From contig KV918936.1 of the NCBI GenBank assembly GCA_002049455.2, positions 1 to 64,000 of the forward strand: a stretch of DNA of 64,000 nucleotides, given 5' to 3'. Under the pieces are notes generated by a model that saw only the letters and a list, made by a program, of their open reading frames with translations, was not told the DNA's origin and searched no databases. The translations under genes were made by a program, and so were the position numbers. Source of the stretch: Porphyra umbilicalis (Eukaryota > Rhodophyta > Bangiophyceae > Bangiales > Bangiaceae). This document shows, one piece after another, positions 57,674-64,000 of the stretch; the first letter of the stretch is position 1; every line of letters starts with the position of its first letter.

Positions 57674-59036
57674 CTACTGGGCGATCGAGTCGCCAAGGGA
57701 GACCACAGTGTGGCTCAAGCAGGCCACAAGGGTCCCCGTGGTGTAGCCGCGAAGTTCCCCGGGGTCACAAGCCACGACGCGCGCCAAACCCTGCGGGACA
57801 CGGTCCGAGGGGATGTGGTCGAGTTGGTCAAAAGCCACGTCGGGGATGTCACGGTGTTCCACGGGGTCGAACGAGACGATGAGGCTACCCCCGGAGTTAC
57901 CCCCAGAGGGGGCGGCGGATGCGGCGGGCGGCGACGGACCCGGAGGGGACAACCCCGCGGCACCAGTCACCACGGAAGTAGCGGGCGGCGTGGTTCCACC
58001 CCCTTGGTAACGCGGGCTGCGGGCAGCCGAGACGGCGGCGGCCCAACCCCCACGAGCAGGGCCGTAGCCACGCGCCTCGAGGATGTCCGCGGTGTACGGC
58101 AGGTCGAAGGGGCGAAGGTCCTCGGCGACCTTGGCGTGAGTGCCGTCGTCGTCCACCTCGAGGGACGCCCAAATCCAAGCCTCGCGGTCACGGCGGTCGG
58201 TGCTACGTGTGCGAAGGCGCTGGCGGAAGGCCTCCGTGTCGGGAAGCTGGTCCGCGAGGTCCAGCAAAGCCCCGAGGGTAGCAGCCGCCTCGGCGTCGGG
58301 ACCCGCGGGGTTGATACAGATGTTGGACGCCCCGAGGGAGCGGATTCAATCGAGGAGACGCGGGGGGTAACGCCACAAGACTTGGCGGGTGCGGAACGTC
58401 TCGAGGAGAACGACGGCCGCCGCGAGGGCCCACTCGCTACGGAAGACGGCCCATGAGGCACGCCGGCCCGCGTAGAGGTCGTCCGTGGCGTACGCGTGCA
58501 CCCACGGGAGTTCCACCATGCAGCTGTACGGGACTTCCACCCCGGACCACCACGCGGTAGTCGGCAAGTAGAAGCGCGAGCGGGTCGACCTGGCACAGCT
58601 CGAGTACTCCGCCTGGTGCCACGCCACGAGGTGCCCGGTAAGGCCGCCCCGGTGGTTGCGAGCCGTCGTCAGCTGCACCGTCGTGGGGCCCTCCGCGTCC
58701 GACACGCCGATGAAGGGCGGGCACGTGAGGATGTACTCGAAGGTCGGCACCAACGGCGGGTCCACCGGGGGGTCGTCCATGAAGCCCACGTAGGACCGGC
58801 GGTACCCCACCTCGCGACTACGCCGCACCACGGTGATCGACGAGGCGCGGTCGTCCAAGGAAGGCACGAGGGCGTGCGGCATCGCCGCGATGAGCTTGGC
58901 AAACGGGTTGGAGGGGCGCGTCGAGTCGATGCCCCGGAACGTCGCGTGGGCCAGCGACCCCGCCACCCCCATGCGGGCCTCCTCACGGGCCCACGCGGGC
59001 GCGCACGTCGCCGGGTTGGAAAAGATGGGCAGTGGG
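57674..59036 (-). pseudogene. Long antisense ORF downstream of gypsy pol, cut by copia element 2
   Basis: One minus-strand frame runs from the copia insertion point (59036) to a stop at 57674, about 450 codons, with a single TGA at 58346-58348 (CGA in the likely ancestor). Readable blocks include FGMDDPPVDPPLVP-like sequence near FEYILTCPPFIGVSDAEGPT, WHQAEYSSCARSTRSRFYLP and TEAFRQRLRTRSTDRRDREA. No known domain was recognised. The 5' end is lost beyond the inserted copia. It may be an antisense accessory gene of the gypsy element, as seen in some plant gypsy lineages, or an unrelated gene that both elements entered. Confidence 0.45.
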
Positions 59037-59454
59037 TGTTGGACTGTGATGCTCGTCGCCGACTCCACTGGCGGTTCGCGGTTGGACGATGGTCGGTGAC
59101 CCTTATGGTACCCCACATGGTACATTTGCAAGACGTGGTCAAGTTGCACACATTTGTGTTGGGTCATCTTGGGGCGTTACTTTTGGCATGTTTTGGATTT
59201 GATCTTCGCTTTGCTCTAGTGGCTTTTGATTTGGTGAGTGATTCGATTTGGTGCGAGGGCGTGGGCGTCGGTGTGGGCGCGAGAGGGGGGAGCACTTGGG
59301 CCGGTGGGGACTATTTGAGAGGTGCTCTCGGTTGGGAGAGGCGGGCGATCCTTAGGACAACCAACAAAGCACGTTCGCACACACACACACAAGCTCAAGC
59401 CACTCAACCACTTCACCGTGGTCCCCCAACCCCTATCCCCACTGCGTTTCAACA
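59037..59454 (+). repeat. 5' LTR of copia element 2
   Basis: 418 bp, TGTTGGACTG to TTTCAACA. Confidence 0.95.
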
Positions 59455-59468
59455 GGTTATGGGCCCAG
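59455..59468 (+). other. Primer-binding site of copia element 2
   Basis: GGTTATGGGCCCAG, identical to the site in element 1, complementary to the initiator tRNA-Met anticodon arm. Confidence 0.85.
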
Positions 59469-59615
59469 AGCCGGGGCTGTGACAAGAGCAAGGTGTGCCA
59501 GCTGGTTTCGCGACGGTCGCGGCAAGTGCGAAGAAGACGAGGTCAAGGTGGTTCAAGGACGTGACGGTCAAGGCGAACGGCTCGGCAAGGGCGGGCGCTA
59601 CGAGAAGACGACATC

Positions 59616-62600
59616 ATGGACGGAGGCGCTGCCGGCATGGGCGGCATCAAGATCGACAAGTTGACGGAGACGAACTTCCACGAGTGGCGTCAGCGCATTA
59701 AGATGGTCCTCGCGCTGCGCGACCTGGACGATATGCTTGACGAAGACGGCAAGCCGACGGACGCGGATGCCCGCGAGTTGGCGGTGTGGAAGCGTCGAGA
59801 CACGAAGGCGAGCGCCATCATTGGGCTCACCCTTGGATCTGAGCAGCTCGAGCACGTGTCGGGCTGCAAGACGACGGCGGAAATGTGGTCGACGCTGCAG
59901 GGTGTCTTCCAGCGCAAAAGTTTGATGAACAAGATGAAGGCGCGACGCGAGTTCTACACCGTCGAAATGACCGTCGGTGAGGGCATGCTGGGCTACATCA
60001 ACCGCGTGCGCAACCTCGGCGAGAACCTCAAGGCCATGGGCGGCGAGGTGACGGAGATGGACGTTGCTATGAGTGTCCTCAACGGGCTGACGTCCAAGTA
60101 CGAGAACCTGCTGGTGGCTCTCGACGCCAAGGGCGAGGACGAGCTGAGCCTCGACTTTGTCAAGAGCCGCTTGCTTCAGGAGGAGTGGCGGCAGGCGGAC
60201 AAGTCACCGTCGACCAAGCGCATTGGCGACATGGCACTCGTCGGCGCCAACTATCGAGGTCAAGGCCGCCGTGGTGACCTCTCCAAGATCAAGGGCTACT
60301 ACTGCCATACGTTTGGGCACATCTCTCGCGATTGCCCAGAGCTCAAGGCCAAGAAGCAGAGACAGGACAAGGTGGCCGCGATTGCGGCTGACGATGGTAG
60401 CGACAGCGACGACGCCATCTGTCTGGTGGGCAATGCAGCTGACACCGATGACATCTCCAAGTCGTGGCGTCGTGGCTTGTCGATTCTGCGGCGTCTGCAC
60501 ACATGTGCTGGATGCGCGGGTGCTTCGACGACTACCAGACGACTACGGGACGCAGCGTCACCATGGGTGACAAGGGGTCCGTAGCCACGGCGGGCGTCGG
60601 AACCGTCGTGCTCAATGTCATCGTTCACGGCAAGACGCGCAAGATCAAGTTGGAGAAGGTGCTCCATGTTCCTACCATGGGCTTCAACCTTATGTCGGTC
60701 GGCATGATAGAGGAGCGTGGTGCGGAAGTGTCATTCAAGGGCGGTAAGACGATCATCAAGATGAGCGACAAGGTCGCTGCGTGCGGCACGCGGAAGAGTG
60801 GGCTCTACCACCTGGACATGGCCCCACTGTCGGATATTGCTGCGGTGGCCTCTCTTCAGCTCTGGCATGAGCGCCTTGGGCACGTCAACGTGGCTGGCGT
60901 TAAGCGGATGATCAAGAACAAGGACATCGATGGACTCAAGTGCTCTTCCATGGCGGTCAAGGACGTCTGCGAGCCGTGCGTGTATGGGAAGGCGGCTATG
61001 ACGCCTATGCCTAGTGCAGGAGGAGGTCGAGTGACCAAGCGCCTGCAGCTCGTGCACTCGGACCTGGGCGGGCCAATGTCGGAGCCGTCGCGTGGCGGTG
61101 CGCTCTACTTTGGCACCTTCACTGACGACTTCTCCCGCTGGACAGACGTGGTCTTCCTGCAGAAGAAGAGCGATCTGCTCTCTGAGTACAAGAAGTGGCT
61201 GACGAAGGTTCAGCTGCACACGGGAACCAAGATCAAGATCCTACGCTCCGACAATGGCGGCGAGTATGTGTCGAACGCATTCAAGGCTCTTCACGATGAG
61301 AACGGCACGACGCACCAGACCACGGTGCCCGACACGCCGTAGCAGAACGGGGTTGCTGAGCGGCTTAACCGAGTTCTCGTGGAGATGGCTCGCACCATGA
61401 TGCGACACAAGGACGTCGATCAGGATCTTTGGGCGGATGCCATCAAGACGGCGGTGTACATCAAGAATCGCGTCACCAGCCGGGCGCTTCCCGTCGGCAA
61501 GACGCCTTTTCAGCTGTGGACCGGGAAGAAGCCCGACGTAAGCCACATGCGGGTGTTTGGGTCGACATGCTGGGTCGTGCTGCACAAGAGTCACATCGAC
61601 GGCAAGTTTGGCGACAAGGCGGCGAAGGGCGTCTTCTTAGGCTATCCCGACGGCAGCAAGGCGTACAAGATCATCCTCGACGACGGCAAGGTCGTCAAGG
61701 CACGAAGCGTCGTGTTCGCCGAGACGAACGTAAGCGAGGTTGCAGAAGTTGCAGAAGAGCTCCCCGGAGACGAAAACGTCGAATTCGAGACGGGCTTGCG
61801 TTCTACAAGCGACGGCGAAGACGTAGATGCTGACAATGACGACAAGGATGACAAGCAAGACGATGGATCTGACAAGTCCGCGGACGACAATCAAGGTTGT
61901 GGCGGCTCTCAAGACACTCTGCGTCGGAGCGGCAGAGCGCGGCGACCACCTGTCGAGTACTGGCGCCCGGTGAGCCTGGTTGCTCACGAGGCGCCCACGA
62001 CGTACGTGCAAGCCGTTCAAGGGCAGGAATCGGCTAAGTGGCAGATTGCCATGGACGAGGAGATGGAGCCCATCCGCAAGAACAAGACTTGGCGCTTGAC
62101 GGATCGCCCTGCCAGTCGACGCGTGCTGACGGGCAAGTGGGTTTACAAGGTCAAGAACGAGGTTGACAAGAACGGGAACAACACGACGCGGCACAAGGCG
62201 CGCCTGTGCTTCATGGGGAACCGGCAGATCAAGGGGCTCGACTTTAACGAGACGTTCGCGCCGGTGGCCAAGTTCACTACCATCCGATGCATCCTGGCGA
62301 TGACGGCGGCGAACGGGTGGGAGCTACATCAGATGGACGTCAAGACGGCATTCCTCAACGGCGACCTTGACGAGGAGGTCTACATGGAGCAGCCAGACGG
62401 CTATGTCGATCCGACGTATCCTGATAAGGTGTGTCGTCTCCTCCAAGCGCTGTATGGGCTGAAGCAAGCTCTCAAGATGGGGTACGCCAAGCTTGACGAC
62501 TTCCTTAAGTCGCAGGGGTTTGACAACATTGACCCGGATGCATGCCTCTACCTCCTTATGGATGACGGCGAAATCATCATCGTCCTGGTGTACGTCGACG

Positions 62601-63550
62601 ATCTTCTTTTGGTGGCATCAAGCCTGGCGGCGATCTACAAGATTAAGGACGCTCTGCACAAGCGTTTTGAGATGAAGGACCTGGGCGAGGCGAAGGTCAT
62701 CCTCGGGCTAGAGATTAGGCGTGACAAGGCGTTGGGCACCCTCAAGCTGTCGCAGGGCAAGTACGCCGCGCAAGTGCTGGAGAAGTTTGGGATGGCGGAG
62801 TGCAACCCGATCGGAACGCCGCTGGAGGTGGGCCTGCAGCTGGTCAAGGCCGACGAGAGCGACGACACGCTGCCCTACCGCGAAGCTGTCGGCAGTCTGA
62901 TGTACCTGATGGTCGGGACACGTCCTGACCTCGCCTTCGCTATCGGGAAGCTGAGTCGGTTTGTCTCGTGCTACGGCAAGGAGCATTGGGCGGCGATCAA
63001 GCGCGTTCTACGGTACGTCAAGGGTTCGATGGACAAGGGGCTGGTCTTCGACAAGAGCGCTTCCTGTGTTCTACAAGGCTACAGTGATGCCGACTGGGCG
63101 GGTGACCACGAGACGCGACGTTCGACGACGGGCTTCACCTTCATCTTTGGCGGAGCAGCCGTCAGCTGGGGTTCTAAGTTGCAGAAGACGGTGGCGCTGT
63201 CGACGATGGAAGCTGAGTACATGGCTCTCTGTGAGGCCAGCAAGGAAGCTGTTTGGCTCAACAAGCTCGTGCAAAGCGTGGCAATTCAAGGGCTGCGGAC
63301 AGCGATCTCAGGCGGGCCGATCAACATCAAGGTCGACAACAGCGGGTGCATTGACTTCTCCAAGAACCCCGTCGAGCACAAGCGCACCAAGCACATCGAC
63401 ATTCGCTACCACTTTGTGCGCGAGGCCATCACGACGGACAAGGTGACATTGGAGCATTGTGCAACGGACGACATGGTGGCGGACCCGATGACGAAGGAGC
63501 TCGGCAAGACCAAGCACGACAAGCATGTCGAGGCCATGGGGCTTTGCTGA
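59616..63550 (+). pseudogene. copia gag-pol polyprotein, frameshift and stop
   Basis: Same domain order as element 1 from ATG 59616 (MDGGAAGMGGIKIDKLTETN). An 8-bp tandem duplication, GTCGTGGC at 60461-60468 and 60469-60476, shifts the frame at the start of the protease; the downstream frame resumes with SWLVDSAASAHMC. TAG at 61340-61342 replaces CAG in the integrase TPQQNG motif. Beyond it RT (YVDDLL), RNase H (SDADWAGDHETRRSTTGF) and the end are intact to TGA 63550. Both element copies share the knuckle without its first Cys. The stop positions differ between copies, so a working source copy probably exists elsewhere in the genome. Confidence 0.93.
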
Positions 63551-63576
63551 AAACAAGAACCGCCGCGGCAACAAGC

Positions 63577-63585
63577 AAGGAGGAG
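63577..63585 (+). other. Polypurine tract of copia element 2
   Basis: AAGGAGGAG directly before the 3' LTR. Confidence 0.8.
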
Positions 63586-64000
63586 TGTTGGACTGTGATG
63601 CTCGTCGCCGACTCCACTGGCGGTTCGCGGTTGGACGATGGTCGGTGACCCTTATGGTACCCCACATGGTACATTTGCAAGACGTGGTCAGGTTGCACAC
63701 ATTTGTGTTGGGTCATCTTGGGGCGTTACTTTTGGCATGTTTTGGATTTGATCTTCGCTTTGCTCTAGTGGCTTTTGATTTGGTGAGTGATTCGATTTGG
63801 TGCGAGGGCGTGGGCGTCGGTGTGGGCGCGAGAGGGGGGAGCACTTGGGCCGGTGGGGACTATTTGAGAGGTGCTCTCGGTTGGGAGAGGCGGGCGATCC
63901 TTAGGACAACCAACAAAGCACGTTCGCACACACACACACAAGCTCAAGCCACTCAACCACTTCACCGTGGTCCCCCAACCCCTATCCCCACTGCGTTTCA
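63586..64000 (+). repeat. 3' LTR of copia element 2, truncated by the window
   Basis: 415 of 418 bp are present. It is identical to the 5' LTR except for one A-to-G difference in the CAAGACGTGGTCAGGTTGC region. Confidence 0.95.

Larger units (their letters stand above)
59037..64000 (+). mobile_element. Ty1/copia retrotransposon 2, nearly complete
   Basis: Same family as 18107-23065. The 5' LTR is complete and the 3' LTR lacks its last three bases at the window end. By eye the two LTRs differ at one position, so this insertion is younger than element 1. The left flank is GTGGG; the matching duplication would lie just outside the window. It is inserted in the antisense ORF next to the gypsy element. 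The coding frame has an 8-bp duplication and one stop, so it cannot move by itself. Confidence 0.95.

Overview
This is GC-rich nuclear DNA from a photosynthetic eukaryote, and most of it is transposable elements. Three things point that way: spliced genes with short GT-AG introns (five of six have the donor GTACGT), a plant-type DUF639 protein gene, and a phage-type organellar RNA polymerase gene next to intact-looking LTR retrotransposons. A bangiophyte red alga (Porphyra/Pyropia type) fits the GC richness, low intron density and copia content best. This is an inference; a GC-rich green or other alga is not excluded. No rRNA, tRNA or CRISPR array was seen.

Layout. 0.1-5.6 kb: a pogo-like MITE, then a decayed element with long terminal inverted repeats (274-5622) that hosts several small nested TIR elements. 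5.6-9.9 kb: no supportable gene, a 15-bp minisatellite and very GC-rich simple sequence. 9.9-12.9 kb: a PIF/Harbinger transposase with a stop codon, then a 146-bp tandem array. 13.6-17.9 kb: an unrecognised, broken, spliced gene split by a TIR element. 18.1-23.1 kb: complete Ty1/copia element 1 with two 418-bp LTRs and a CCCCG target duplication. 23.1-25.8 kb: GC-rich repeats. 25.8-34.0 kb: two divergent spliced genes, a CMC/Plavaka-like transposase on the minus strand and an unknown 986-residue protein on the plus strand; they may be one two-gene transposon. 35.6-37.9 kb: a foldback-type element with TA target sites. 38-42 kb: nothing certain.

42.4-50.0 kb holds the only two likely host genes, which converge: a DUF639-family protein (+) and an RNA polymerase of the T7/RPOT type (-). 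Each has a near-identical 70-bp sequence upstream, in the same orientation relative to the gene (one copy for DUF639, two for RPOT). This is the most unusual signal in the window. About 50.6-59.0 kb is a decayed Ty3/gypsy element with a chromodomain-like end, followed by a long antisense ORF. Copia element 2 (59037 to past the window end) is inserted in that ORF.

Every retroelement coding region is broken. Nearly all the stops lie at codons one transition away from TGG, CAG or CGA, as expected from cytosine deamination. In the host-type genes the reading-frame breaks sit at long C or G runs instead, so they may be sequence errors rather than true damage.
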